In this document: positions 17,239 through 24,840 of the stretch, in pieces
Layout: each line of letters opens with the position of its first letter
Numbering within the stretch: the first letter of the stretch is position 1
Source of the DNA: an uncultured Saprospiraceae bacterium
GTDB taxonomy: Bacteria > Bacteroidota > Bacteroidia > Chitinophagales > Saprospiraceae
Reading direction: 5' to 3'
NCBI GenBank assembly: GCA_938015595.1
Contig: CALLPI010000015.1
Coordinates: forward strand, 1-64,000
DNA length: 64,000 bases
Made by a program: the position numbers and the translations under genes
Notes under the pieces: model-generated
What the model was told of the DNA's origin: nothing
Seen by the model: the letters and a program-made list of their open reading frames with translations, nothing else
Databases searched by the model: none

Positions 17239-17270
17239 TTCTGCGAGATGCTATCAAATTTTGACGACGC

Positions 17271-18020
17271 ATGATTCTGCGCTGTACACACTTGGACAAG
17301 TTCTACGGCCGCCGGCAAGTAGTGCGCGATGTATCGCTGGAGGTGCACAAGGGCGAGATCGTGGGCTTGTTAGGTCCTAATGGCGCCGGTAAAACCACTA
17401 CTTTTTACATGGTAGTTGGGTTTATCAAGCCCAATGCTGGCCAGGTCTTTTTGGATGAAAAAGACATTACGGCCATGCCCATGTACAAGCGGGCTAAGCA
17501 AGGTATAGGGTACTTGCCTCAGGAGGCTTCGGTATTTCGCAAACTTTCAGTGGAAGATAACATCCGCGCTGTGTTGGAGATGACCTCCATGGCCAAAGCC
17601 CAGCAAAAAGAAAAGCTTGAGGCGCTTATTGAAGAGTTTGGCCTAAGCAAGGTGCGCCGCAATACGGGCGACTCCCTCTCCGGTGGCGAGCGCCGGCGTA
17701 CCGAAATAGCCCGCGCGCTGGCTTCCAACCCCAGTTTTATCCTGTTGGATGAGCCTTTTGCCGGTATTGATCCTATTGCTGTGGAAGACATCCAGTACAT
17801 TGTGGCAAAGCTGAAAACCAAGAATATCGGCATACTTATCACCGACCACAATGTGCAGGAAACGCTCTCCATCACCGACCGCGCCTACCTCATGTTTGAG
17901 GGGGGGATCTTGCGCGCCGGTACAGCCCAGGAGTTGGCCGATGACGAAATAGTGCGCAAGGTGTATCTCGGCAAGCATTTTGAGCTGCGCCGCAAAGTCA
18001 TAGATGTGGAAACGCCATGA
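17271..18020 (+). CDS. lptB: LPS export ABC transporter ATP-binding protein LptB
   Basis: A 249-residue cytoplasmic ATPase that powers LptFG to extract lipopolysaccharide from the inner membrane. Walker A is GPNGAGKT (35-42), the Q-loop [18 protein letters not shown] is LptB-typical, the signature is [15 protein letters not shown], Walker B/D-loop is [12 protein letters not shown], and the H-switch is [10 protein letters not shown]. Length matches the family. Its stop overlaps the next start (ATGA), coupling two small lipoprotein genes. LptF/G/C/A are not in the window. Confidence 0.93.
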   Translation: MILRCTHLDKFYGRRQVVRDVSLEVHKGEIVGLLGPNGAGKTTTFYMVVGFIKPNAGQVFLDEKDITAMPMYKRAKQGIGYLPQEASVFRKLSVEDNIRAVLEMTSMAKAQQKEKLEALIEEFGLSKVRRNTGDSLSGGERRRTEIARALASNPSFILLDEPFAGIDPIAVEDIQYIVAKLKTKNIGILITDHNVQETLSITDRAYLMFEGGILRAGTAQELADDEIVRKVYLGKHFELRRKVIDVETP

Positions 18021-18319
18021 GTTGCCCTGTATTATCCATTTTTCTGAACTACATACGCATGCGTTGGCTTGGTCTGCTGGGAGGGTGGGTGTTGCTGGCC
18101 ATAAGCAGTTGTACCGACGATGCCCCTACGCACCTGAGCAGTCGCCAGCAAGAACTAATGGATTCGCTACTGACCCTGCAGATTCCGATTGTCAAGCAAG
18201 AGGAAGACAGCCTTTGTCAGGTACATTTTGACCGCCGTCTGCGCCGCCTGGTGGATTCGCTACTCAAAGATCGCCGCGAAGAAGAGGCGCGCCTGCGCAA
18301 AATGATTCCCGTACAATGA
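18017..18319 (+). CDS. Small putative lipoprotein coupled to lptB
   Basis: A 100-residue protein of unknown function. The sequence [18 protein letters not shown] is a good lipoprotein signal with a lipobox cysteine, so the true start may be the internal ATG at 18059. The ATG at 18017 overlaps the lptB stop. The mature part is charged and helical ([30 protein letters not shown]), likely coiled coil. It resembles the next protein in layout, suggesting tandem duplication. Coupling to lptB makes an envelope role plausible. Confidence 0.6.
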   Translation: MSCPVLSIFLNYIRMRWLGLLGGWVLLAISSCTDDAPTHLSSRQQELMDSLLTLQIPIVKQEEDSLCQVHFDRRLRRLVDSLLKDRREEEARLRKMIPVQ

Positions 18320-18669
18320 AACGCATGTATTGGTTGGTGCTGATTTGTGTTTTTGTAGCATGGGCAGCTCTGCTATCAGGCTGCGACACCCGCGAAAAGC
18401 GCCTGCAGCAAGAGCAACAACTCATGGAACGCCTTATGGCCGACCGGCTAAACATGATACGCCGTGTGCGCCGCGAAGAATGCGAGCGCCGGCTGATGGA
18501 TTCTGCTGTGTACATTGTGGATTCGCTGCGCATTCTGGAGGCCCGTCTGGCATTAGACACCCTGAACCGCCCATACAAGCCCTGGCGCCCAGACAACCCC
18601 GGCCCCGGCCCGTCTATTGACACCTTAGAAATCAAACCCCTGATACCCGATTCAGTAAAAAACCGGTAA
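18316..18669 (+). CDS. Small putative lipoprotein, paralogue-like of the preceding gene
   Basis: A 117-residue protein with a lipoprotein signal (LVLICVFVAWAALLSGC) and lipobox cysteine. The mature region has a helical charged segment (QQLMERLMADRL, CERRLMDSAVYIVDSLRILEARL) followed by a Pro-rich tail (PYKPWRPDNPGPGPSID). The QQ-LM and DSL..EARL spacing parallels the preceding lipoprotein. It overlaps that gene by ATGA, giving a three-gene coupled chain with lptB. No known domain was recognised. Confidence 0.6.
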   Translation: MKRMYWLVLICVFVAWAALLSGCDTREKRLQQEQQLMERLMADRLNMIRRVRREECERRLMDSAVYIVDSLRILEARLALDTLNRPYKPWRPDNPGPGPSIDTLEIKPLIPDSVKNR

Positions 18670-18697
18670 TATTGCGCCCTGTTTTAACCCGTTTTTC

Positions 18698-19801
18698 ATG
18701 GCTATGATAATCGTACAATTGGCGGCTGGTTTGCTGTTGCTCATCGCCGGCGCAGAGGCTCTGGTCAGAGGTGCCTCGCGCATTGCCGCCCTGCTGGGCA
18801 TTACCCCTTTAGTGATTGGGCTTACGGTGGTAGCTTTTGGCACCAGTTCGCCGGAGTTGGCCGTGGGCATCATGTCGGGTATGTCGGGACAATCGGCTTT
18901 GGCGCTGGGCAACGTGGTGGGTAGCAATATTTTCAATGTGCTGTTTATTCTAGGTATTTCGGCGTTGGTTATTCCATTGGTCGTGCATCAGCAAATCATC
19001 CGCCTGGACGTACCCATCCTCATTGGCATGTCGTTGCTGACGTGGCTGCTGGCCGCTAATGGTCGTATCAGTCCCTGGGAAGGTGTGTTGCTTGCAGGCT
19101 TGGGGGCAGTCTATACTTTTCTGGTCATTCAGATAAGTAAAAGAGAGACAAGTACCGCTATCAAGGCAGAGTACGAGGAGGCATTTGGCGGCAATGACAA
19201 GGCCGTTTCCAAACGCCGGGTATGGTTTTACTTTCTGTTGGTAGCTGTGGGGCTGGGTATGCTGGTGTTGGGTTCGCGTTGGTTGGTAGACAGCGCCGTG
19301 CAAATTGCCCAAGCCTTAGGGGTGAGCGATCTCGTCATTGGCCTTACCATTATAGCCGCGGGTACTTCGTTGCCTGAAGTAGCCACATCTATTATAGCCG
19401 GCCTTCGGGGCGAGCGCGACATCGCCGTGGGCAATGTAGTAGGCAGTAATTTATTCAACATCTTCTTCATACTGGGTATTGGCGCCATGGTGGTGCCTGA
19501 TGGCATTACCGTTCCGGGAGAAGCTACGCATTTCGATATTCCAGTGATGACGGCGGTGGCTGTAGCTTGCTTGCCCGTATTCTTTACCGGTAGCCTGCTG
19601 GATCGCTGGGAAGGTGCAGTGTTTTTGTTTTACTATGTAGCCTACACGGTCTATTTGTTGCTGCATGGCCAACAAAGCGAGGCACTGGAAATGTATAGTA
19701 AAGCTATGCTGTGGTTTGTACTGCCGCTTACGGGCCTTACTCTTATAGGGCTGGCAGTGAAGCAGTTGCGTGCCAATCGAAAGCACGACACTAAGATATG
19801 A
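18698..19801 (+). CDS. Calcium/sodium antiporter (YrbG/CaCA family)
   Basis: A 367-residue polytopic inner-membrane exchanger with about ten hydrophobic segments in two inverted halves. Each half carries the alpha-repeat ion-binding signature: GTSSPELAVGIMSG with GNVVGSNIFN in the first, and AGTSLPEVATSIIAG with GNVVGSNLFN in the second. The central loop (residues ~145-175, KRETSTAIKAEYEEAF) is acidic and cytoplasmic. The family couples Ca or Na flux; physiological direction cannot be inferred. It lies 28 bp after the small lipoproteins and so may end the lptB transcript. It is followed by the oppositely oriented tRNA-Phe gene. Confidence 0.93.
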   Translation: MAMIIVQLAAGLLLLIAGAEALVRGASRIAALLGITPLVIGLTVVAFGTSSPELAVGIMSGMSGQSALALGNVVGSNIFNVLFILGISALVIPLVVHQQIIRLDVPILIGMSLLTWLLAANGRISPWEGVLLAGLGAVYTFLVIQISKRETSTAIKAEYEEAFGGNDKAVSKRRVWFYFLLVAVGLGMLVLGSRWLVDSAVQIAQALGVSDLVIGLTIIAAGTSLPEVATSIIAGLRGERDIAVGNVVGSNLFNIFFILGIGAMVVPDGITVPGEATHFDIPVMTAVAVACLPVFFTGSLLDRWEGAVFLFYYVAYTVYLLLHGQQSEALEMYSKAMLWFVLPLTGLTLIGLAVKQLRANRKHDTKI

Positions 19802-19836
19802 CTAATACAGCGAATGGGAAGATAAGGAAGAAGGGG

Positions 19837-19909
19837 TGGTGCGGGACGGAATCGAACCGCCGACACAAGGATTTTCAGTCCTTTGCTCTACCGACTGAGC
19901 TACCGCACC
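19837..19909 (-). tRNA. tRNA-Phe (anticodon GAA)
   Basis: On the minus strand a 73-nt cloverleaf runs from GGTGCGG to CCGCACC-A. It has a 7-bp acceptor stem, D-arm TAGCTCAGTCGGTAGAGCA, anticodon arm AAGGA-CTGAAAA-TCCTT with GAA at the anticodon, and T-arm GGCGG-TTCGATT-CCGTC. CCA is not encoded; the bases after the discriminator A are CCC, so CCA must be added enzymatically. A matching promoter lies at 19950-19982. Confidence 0.95.
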
Positions 19910-19949
19910 TTCAGTACCTTTTAAGGCTGCTTTTTTGCTAAAGCGGACG

Positions 19950-19982
19950 CAAATGTACAATCATGTGAACCAATTTTGCAAA
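19950..19982 (-). promoter_or_regulatory. Promoter of tRNA-Phe
   Basis: Read on the minus strand, TTTG (19982-19979), a 21-bp spacer and TACATTTG (19957-19950) match the Bacteroidota primary-sigma consensus. Transcription should start about 30 nt before the mature 5' end at 19909. Confidence 0.55.
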
Positions 19983-20019
19983 TGTTTTAGTTCCATTTTT
20001 ACAAGAAACTTTTCCTGCC

Positions 20020-21129
20020 ATGCATATTTTGCCCTTCAAAGCACTGTATCCCAATATGGAACTTATACCTGCGCCCGAGTATTTTTTTGCCACTGTACGG
20101 GAGGAGTTCCCGGAGTATCATAAGAGCGGGTTCTTTAGGAAGGCGCCAGCGGCGGGATTTTACATTTACCAAATTGAGTGCGCGCATCGGCACTATTGGG
20201 GTTTGGTAGCTTGCGTGGACTTGCGCGACTATGCCGAGGGGGCCATTCGCAAACACGAGCAAACTATAGCCGATCACGAACAAAAGCAAATGCAACTGGT
20301 GCTACATCGCAATGCCAGCGTGAAACCTGTGTTGCTTACCTATCCGCATCGGCCTACCATACGGCAGTGGCTTGAGCAACAAGCAGGCAGTAGCTTGCCC
20401 ATGTTGGAAGTACACTTTGAGCAAGAGCAGCAGCATCATCGGATATGGGCGGTTCATCAGTCGGAAAACTTGCAAACCATCCGCACGTTGTTTCTGGAGC
20501 AAGTACCGGTCGCTTACATCGCCGATGGCCACCACCGCCTAGCTACGGCCGCCCTCGTGCACGAAAAGCTAGATACTACATACGACAAAGAAAAATACGG
20601 CGTACTGATTGCTGCCTTTTTTTCTACCGCCGAGCTAGAGATATTGGACTTCAACCGAGTGGTGTATGCTCTCGAGGATATGGACGTCGCTACTTTTGTA
20701 GCCAAGCTATCGCAGGTGTTCGATATCGAAATACTAGAAGTTGCACAGCGCCCCGGATGCAAACACGAGTTGACCATGTTTCTGCATGGGCATTGGTATC
20801 GGCTGAGCTGGCGTGCGCACGTACTGGCGCAATCCGCCTCTGGCGCTGGTATGCTAGATGCTGCCTTACTAAACGATTGGGTGCTTAAGCGCATTCTGGG
20901 TATAGAAAACGTACGCAATGACCCCCGTATAGATTATGTGGAAGGCCCCAGAGGACTGGAAGGCCTGCGCAAGCGCGCCCTGAGAGACGATCGAAATGCT
21001 GCTTTCGCCTTGTATCCTATTCAAATAGAAGACCTCTTGGCGCTGGCTGATATGGGCGAAGTATTGCCGCCGAAGTCCACCTGGTTTGAGCCGCGCATGA
21101 AAAACGGCATGCTGGTGCAGGTGTTTTAG
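20020..21129 (+). CDS. DUF1015 family protein
   Basis: A 369-residue cytoplasmic protein. The hallmark motif YIADGHHRLATAA (~residues 165-177), together with FRKAPAAGFYIYQ, GLVACVDL and RNASVKPVLLTYP, identifies the DUF1015 family. This family is often encoded near serine biosynthesis genes, although serC/serA are not in this window. The C-terminal region DPRIDYVEGPRG and ALYPIQIEDLLALADMGEVLPPKSTWFEP also fits. Its biochemical activity is not established; the GHHR motif and conserved acidic residues suggest an enzyme. It stands alone, divergent from tRNA-Phe. Confidence 0.88.
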   Translation: MHILPFKALYPNMELIPAPEYFFATVREEFPEYHKSGFFRKAPAAGFYIYQIECAHRHYWGLVACVDLRDYAEGAIRKHEQTIADHEQKQMQLVLHRNASVKPVLLTYPHRPTIRQWLEQQAGSSLPMLEVHFEQEQQHHRIWAVHQSENLQTIRTLFLEQVPVAYIADGHHRLATAALVHEKLDTTYDKEKYGVLIAAFFSTAELEILDFNRVVYALEDMDVATFVAKLSQVFDIEILEVAQRPGCKHELTMFLHGHWYRLSWRAHVLAQSASGAGMLDAALLNDWVLKRILGIENVRNDPRIDYVEGPRGLEGLRKRALRDDRNAAFALYPIQIEDLLALADMGEVLPPKSTWFEPRMKNGMLVQVF

Positions 21130-21419
21130 GGCGGTGGGCGGCGCCTGAGCACTGAAGCAAGCCTTTCTTTTAGCCTGCATAGAGTCGTGCTGGATAATGA
21201 CAAAACCTTAGTGAGTGAGGCCCAAATAAGCATGGCATAGGCAAGGCTTTTCGCTAGTGAAGGGGCAACTACGCAGCTGAGCCGCTCCTTGTTCATCAAT
21301 AGGAGCCTTAAGCAAACTTACTTCCAGTTGCGCTGCATTACGGCAACAAAAAAGTTTTTGGCAACCCTGACTACACTTGGGATAAACATTTTAATTTCGG
21401 GGTAAAATATGACAAACCT

Positions 21420-22535
21420 ATGTCCTTATTTGTACTAAGAGGTGCACTCAGCCGCCGCCAAACGCTGGTGCTCGGCATGGCGGGCTTGGTGGTTTTTCTG
21501 GGTGTATGGTGGGGCTTGGCGGAGTTGTTTTCCGAGCAAAAGCCTGTGATTGAGGGGTTTGAATCGCGCTTGCCTTCTACTTTCGAGGAGCAGGAGAGAG
21601 GGCCGATTGACCGGGACTCGCTGGCTGTTGCAGATTCCATTGCCTTTGCCAATGCCAAGTCTTTTGTCAAGGTATATCCGCTGTTGCCGCCGCCGCAGCG
21701 AGTGTTTGCCTCCTATCCTTCGCTGCTCAAAGACGACGCCCTGGCGCCCAACACCTGGCGCTCTATCTGGCTCAACATCCAGGGCTACTTCTGGGCGGTG
21801 CTTATCTGCGTGCCGCTGGGGTTTCTCATAGGATTGCTACCGCTGTTTCGCGGGCTGTTCAGCAAGCAGGTGGACGCCCTGCGCTACTTGCCACTGACGG
21901 CGCTCACAGGTCTATTCATCATCTGGTTTGGCATTGAAGATCAGATGAAAATCGCTTTTCTGGCTTTTGGTATTATCGTGTACTTGCTGCCAGTGGTTGT
22001 ACAGCGCATTGACGAGGTGGAAAGTGTATATCTGCAAACGGTGTACACCCTAGGTGCTACCAACTGGCAGATCATTAAGTCGGTATATTTTCCGGCGGTC
22101 ATGTCTAAGCTCATGGACGACATTCGCGTGCTGACAGCCATCTCCTGGACGTACATCATCATCGCTGAACTGCTCAACCGACAGGGGGGTATTGGCTCGC
22201 TCATTTACATTAAAGCGCGCCAAGGTCAGTTGGAGAAGGTGTTTGCTATACTTATTGTCATTATCCTTATTGGGTTTGTACAAGACCGCATATTTGCCTA
22301 TTTCGACAAGCGGCTCTTTCCACATAAACACTTCAAGACTACCCGAGAAGGCCTAAAAGAAACAGAGTACGGCATTCTGACCATTCTGGGGGCTATCCTA
22401 GTGCTCATCTTCCAAAAAGCCCTCTGGCCAGCCGCCGAGAGTTGGATGGGCAGCCTTTTGCTCGTCGTGGTGCTGGCCTCCGTAGTCATCATCCTGTACG
22501 GAGAATTTAAACTCAGACGCGTTCACGCGCTCTAA
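21420..22535 (+). CDS. ABC transporter permease (nitrate/sulfonate/taurine type)
   Basis: A 371-residue inner-membrane permease of the SsuC/TauC/NrtB class. An N-terminal helix (TLVLGMAGLVVFLGVWWGLAELF) is followed by a ~75-residue soluble stretch. The BPD_transp_1 core comes next, with the EAA-like loop VYTLGATNWQIIKSVYFPAVMSKLMDDIRV and ITAISWTYIIIAELLNRQGGIGSLI. Two extra C-terminal hydrophobic segments (~310-365) exceed the usual ~260-residue length. The ATPase gene follows after 13 bp, but no substrate-binding protein gene is adjacent. Substrate is therefore unknown. Confidence 0.85.
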   Translation: MSLFVLRGALSRRQTLVLGMAGLVVFLGVWWGLAELFSEQKPVIEGFESRLPSTFEEQERGPIDRDSLAVADSIAFANAKSFVKVYPLLPPPQRVFASYPSLLKDDALAPNTWRSIWLNIQGYFWAVLICVPLGFLIGLLPLFRGLFSKQVDALRYLPLTALTGLFIIWFGIEDQMKIAFLAFGIIVYLLPVVVQRIDEVESVYLQTVYTLGATNWQIIKSVYFPAVMSKLMDDIRVLTAISWTYIIIAELLNRQGGIGSLIYIKARQGQLEKVFAILIVIILIGFVQDRIFAYFDKRLFPHKHFKTTREGLKETEYGILTILGAILVLIFQKALWPAAESWMGSLLLVVVLASVVIILYGEFKLRRVHAL

Positions 22536-22548
22536 AACCTTTTGCTAC

Positions 22549-23349
22549 ATGAGCCTTTTTCAAGATACTCCCCTGCCCAACCTCATAGAACTGCGCCATA
22601 TTTATCAGAGCTACGACGGAGGCAAAACTTTTGTGCTGGAAGACTTCAATCTGCTCATTGAAGATAAACCTGCCCAGGGGCAATTTGTTGTCATTTTGGG
22701 GCCGTCGGGCTGTGGCAAGTCCACCGTATTTCGCTACATCACTGACTTGCAAAAACCTACCTCTGGCGAAGTGCTCATCCATGGCAAACCCGTGGATGCA
22801 TCCAAGCGCGCCAGTATGGTGTTTCAGCAGTATTCGTCTTTGCCCTGGCTCACGGCACTGGACAATGTAGCCCTGCCGCTGGTCTATCAAAATGTGCCAC
22901 CCCTAGAGCGCAAGGAGCGCGCCATGGAAATGATCAAACTCATGGGCTTGGATGGGCACGAGCACAAGTACGCCCAGTACCCTACGTTGTCAGGCGGGCA
23001 ACTTCAGCGGGTAGCTATAGCCCGCAGTCTGATTGCCAACCCGGAAATTCTACTCATGGACGAACCCTTTGGCGCACTGGACGTCAACACTCGCTTGGCT
23101 ATGCAAGACCTCCTGGCGCAGATATGGCTCAAATTCCACCCCACTATCATTTTTGTGACGCACGATATTACCGAGGCCGTGTATCTGGGCGACGATATCT
23201 ACATTATGAAGCGTCCGCCATCGCGCATTGTAGAGCATGTACACGTGGACTTGCCCTTCGAGCGCAGCAAAGACACCAAGCGACTGCCGCATTTCATAGA
23301 GCTGGTACAGGAAGTGGAAGACAAGATGATGCGAGTAGCGGCAGGGTGA
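22549..23349 (+). CDS. ABC transporter ATP-binding protein (nitrate/sulfonate/taurine type)
   Basis: A 266-residue ATPase partner of the preceding permease. Walker A is GPSGCGKST (51-59), followed by the Q-loop VFQQYSSLPWLTALDNV typical of SsuB/TauB/NrtD. The signature LSGGQLQRVAIARSL, Walker B EILLMDEPFGALD and switch histidine IFVTHDITEA are all present. Its 3' end is 9 bp from the convergent QueD/PTPS gene. The absence of a solute-binding gene means the importer either uses one encoded elsewhere or works differently. Confidence 0.9.
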   Translation: MSLFQDTPLPNLIELRHIYQSYDGGKTFVLEDFNLLIEDKPAQGQFVVILGPSGCGKSTVFRYITDLQKPTSGEVLIHGKPVDASKRASMVFQQYSSLPWLTALDNVALPLVYQNVPPLERKERAMEMIKLMGLDGHEHKYAQYPTLSGGQLQRVAIARSLIANPEILLMDEPFGALDVNTRLAMQDLLAQIWLKFHPTIIFVTHDITEAVYLGDDIYIMKRPPSRIVEHVHVDLPFERSKDTKRLPHFIELVQEVEDKMMRVAAG

Positions 23350-23358
23350 GATGGGGAG

Positions 23359-23766
23359 CTACGCCGGGTATTCCACAAAGTTGCGGGGTGTCTCATACAG
23401 ACGTACCTGGAGTTCGTAGCGCTCGGGAAGGCGGGCACGCAGCCGCTGCCAGATGACTACGCAGATGTTCTCGGCGGTGGGGTTTAAAGTACAGAACTCC
23501 TCGGTATCCAGGTTGAGATTTTTGTGGTCGAATCGCTCCTCCACCTCCTGGCGGATGATGTCGCGCAGATGACCCAGGTCAATGACGTAGCCGGTATCGG
23601 GGTCTATTTCGCCCACGACTTTGACCTCCAACTCGTAATTGTGGCCATGGTAGTTGGGGTTGTTGCACAGGCCAAACACTTCGCGATTTTTTTCGTCCGA
23701 CCACCCGGGATTATGGAGGCGATGGGCGGCATTGAAGTGAGCCTTCCGATATGCAGCGATTTTCAT
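23359..23766 (-). CDS. queD: 6-carboxy/6-pyruvoyl-tetrahydropterin synthase (QueD/PTPS)
   Basis: A 135-residue T-fold enzyme acting on dihydroneopterin triphosphate. Zinc ligands are H15 (NAAHRL), H40 and H42 (YHGHNY); the nucleophilic Cys is C34 in LCNNPNYHGHNY, and the Asp/His pair is in FDHKNL. QueD makes the queuosine/7-deazaguanine precursor, while PTPS makes tetrahydrobiopterin. The CNNPN.HGHNY and DHKNL segments recall animal PTPS, so either role is possible. The preceding pathway enzyme, FolE, is encoded at 49491-50090. No queC/E/F is present here. Confidence 0.85.
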   Translation of the reverse strand: MKIAAYRKAHFNAAHRLHNPGWSDEKNREVFGLCNNPNYHGHNYELEVKVVGEIDPDTGYVIDLGHLRDIIRQEVEERFDHKNLNLDTEEFCTLNPTAENICVVIWQRLRARLPERYELQVRLYETPRNFVEYPA

Positions 23767-23835
23767 AAATAAGCCGGTTTTGTGCCAACGAAACAGCTAA
23801 GACGGTGGATGGTTGCATTAGTATGACACTTGGAA

Positions 23836-24741
23836 TTAGTTCATGCGCTGGAGTTCTGCTTCGGCGGCGATGTACCCAAAGCTGGCCCACTGACTACCAG
23901 CGGTGATCTGTTGGAATACTTGGATGGCTTCGTTGCGGCGGCCATTGTACAGTAGCCAGTTGCCATAGCCATAGCCCAGTGAGGCATAGCTCAAGGTGTT
24001 GGTATTTGTGCTAAGGGCGGCTTTGAGGTCGGTTTCGTTATATTTGCCCTGGTAGAAGCGTATGAGGGTATAGTAGTTGTGGTTTTCTATTACGTCCAGG
24101 TTATCGCCTATGGCCGCTATTGCTTTAGTAGCTTGTACATGAAGGCCCAGGCGTCGCAGGGTCATATAGTACCAATGCATGGAGGAGACCAGGCCATCAG
24201 GATTGGCTGAGAGTTGTAAGCAGCGCTTCCAGGCTTGCAGGGCTTTTTTGAGGTTGCCCTTGAGGTAGTAAGCCAGTGCGAGGTGATACCAGATGTTGGA
24301 TTGCAGGGTGCTGGTAGGGGTATTGCGGGTGTTGGGCAGGCCGTCGGGTTCTGTTTCATCAGGTAGTCGGCGGGTAAGGTAGGCAGCTTGCCTGAGGTCG
24401 CGAATGGCCTCATCGAAGCAGCGTATAGTGATGTAGCGGTGGCCTCGGTGGCGCAGGAATCGGGCGTCGTTAGTGAAGCGCATGGCGCCGCTGGTGAATA
24501 TTTCGATGGCTTCTTTGTACTTGCCCAAGTAAGCAGTGCGGCGGCCCAGCCAGATGATCGGGTCGGCTTCGTGTGGGCGGCGCTGGTACTCTGCCTGTGC
24601 TTCGGCTAGCTTAGCTTCGTAGGTCTGGCGAGCTTCGTCGGAGAGTATCGGTTCTACCACTTTGGCGGTTTTCAGGCAAGGCTGAGCGCCGGCCCGTGTG
24701 GTCAGACAGAGCAGGGGCAATAGAGCAAGCAATATTTTCAT
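23836..24741 (-). CDS. Secreted TPR-containing protein of unknown function
   Basis: A 301-residue protein. The start at 24741 gives a signal peptide (MKILLALLPLLCLTTRAGAQ); the frame is open far upstream but that part overlaps the divergent dnaX gene. The body has several tetratricopeptide-like helical pairs, for example IIWLGRRTAYLGKYKEAIEIFTSG, IWYHLALAYYLKGNLKKALQAWKRC and YGYGNWLLYNGRRNEAIQVFQQI. It likely serves as a protein-interaction scaffold in the periplasm. No enzymatic motif was recognised. It is divergent from dnaX with a 99-bp gap. Confidence 0.7.
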   Translation of the reverse strand: MKILLALLPLLCLTTRAGAQPCLKTAKVVEPILSDEARQTYEAKLAEAQAEYQRRPHEADPIIWLGRRTAYLGKYKEAIEIFTSGAMRFTNDARFLRHRGHRYITIRCFDEAIRDLRQAAYLTRRLPDETEPDGLPNTRNTPTSTLQSNIWYHLALAYYLKGNLKKALQAWKRCLQLSANPDGLVSSMHWYYMTLRRLGLHVQATKAIAAIGDNLDVIENHNYYTLIRFYQGKYNETDLKAALSTNTNTLSYASLGYGYGNWLLYNGRRNEAIQVFQQITAGSQWASFGYIAAEAELQRMN

Positions 24742-24788
24742 GCGCGTCGAGTTTTTTGCCGAAAGATAAGGAATCGGTAGAAAAGCCA

Positions 24789-24796
24789 TACCTTTG
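24789..24796 (+). promoter_or_regulatory. -7 promoter element TACCTTTG upstream of dnaX
   Basis: A perfect TAnnTTTG lies 44 bp before the dnaX ATG at 24841. A TTTG occurs 30 bp upstream (24755-24758), too far for the consensus, so only the -7 element is supported. Confidence 0.4.
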
Positions 24797-24840
24797 GTGT
24801 TCGGATAGGAGGATTTCACCCCCCTCCATCGAGCACCTGC

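Noticed and set aside
21130..21419. Riboswitch upstream of the ABC importer
   Set aside because: The 290-bp leader lacks the conserved boxes of TPP, cobalamin, SAM or FMN riboswitches; only short irregular pairings were seen.
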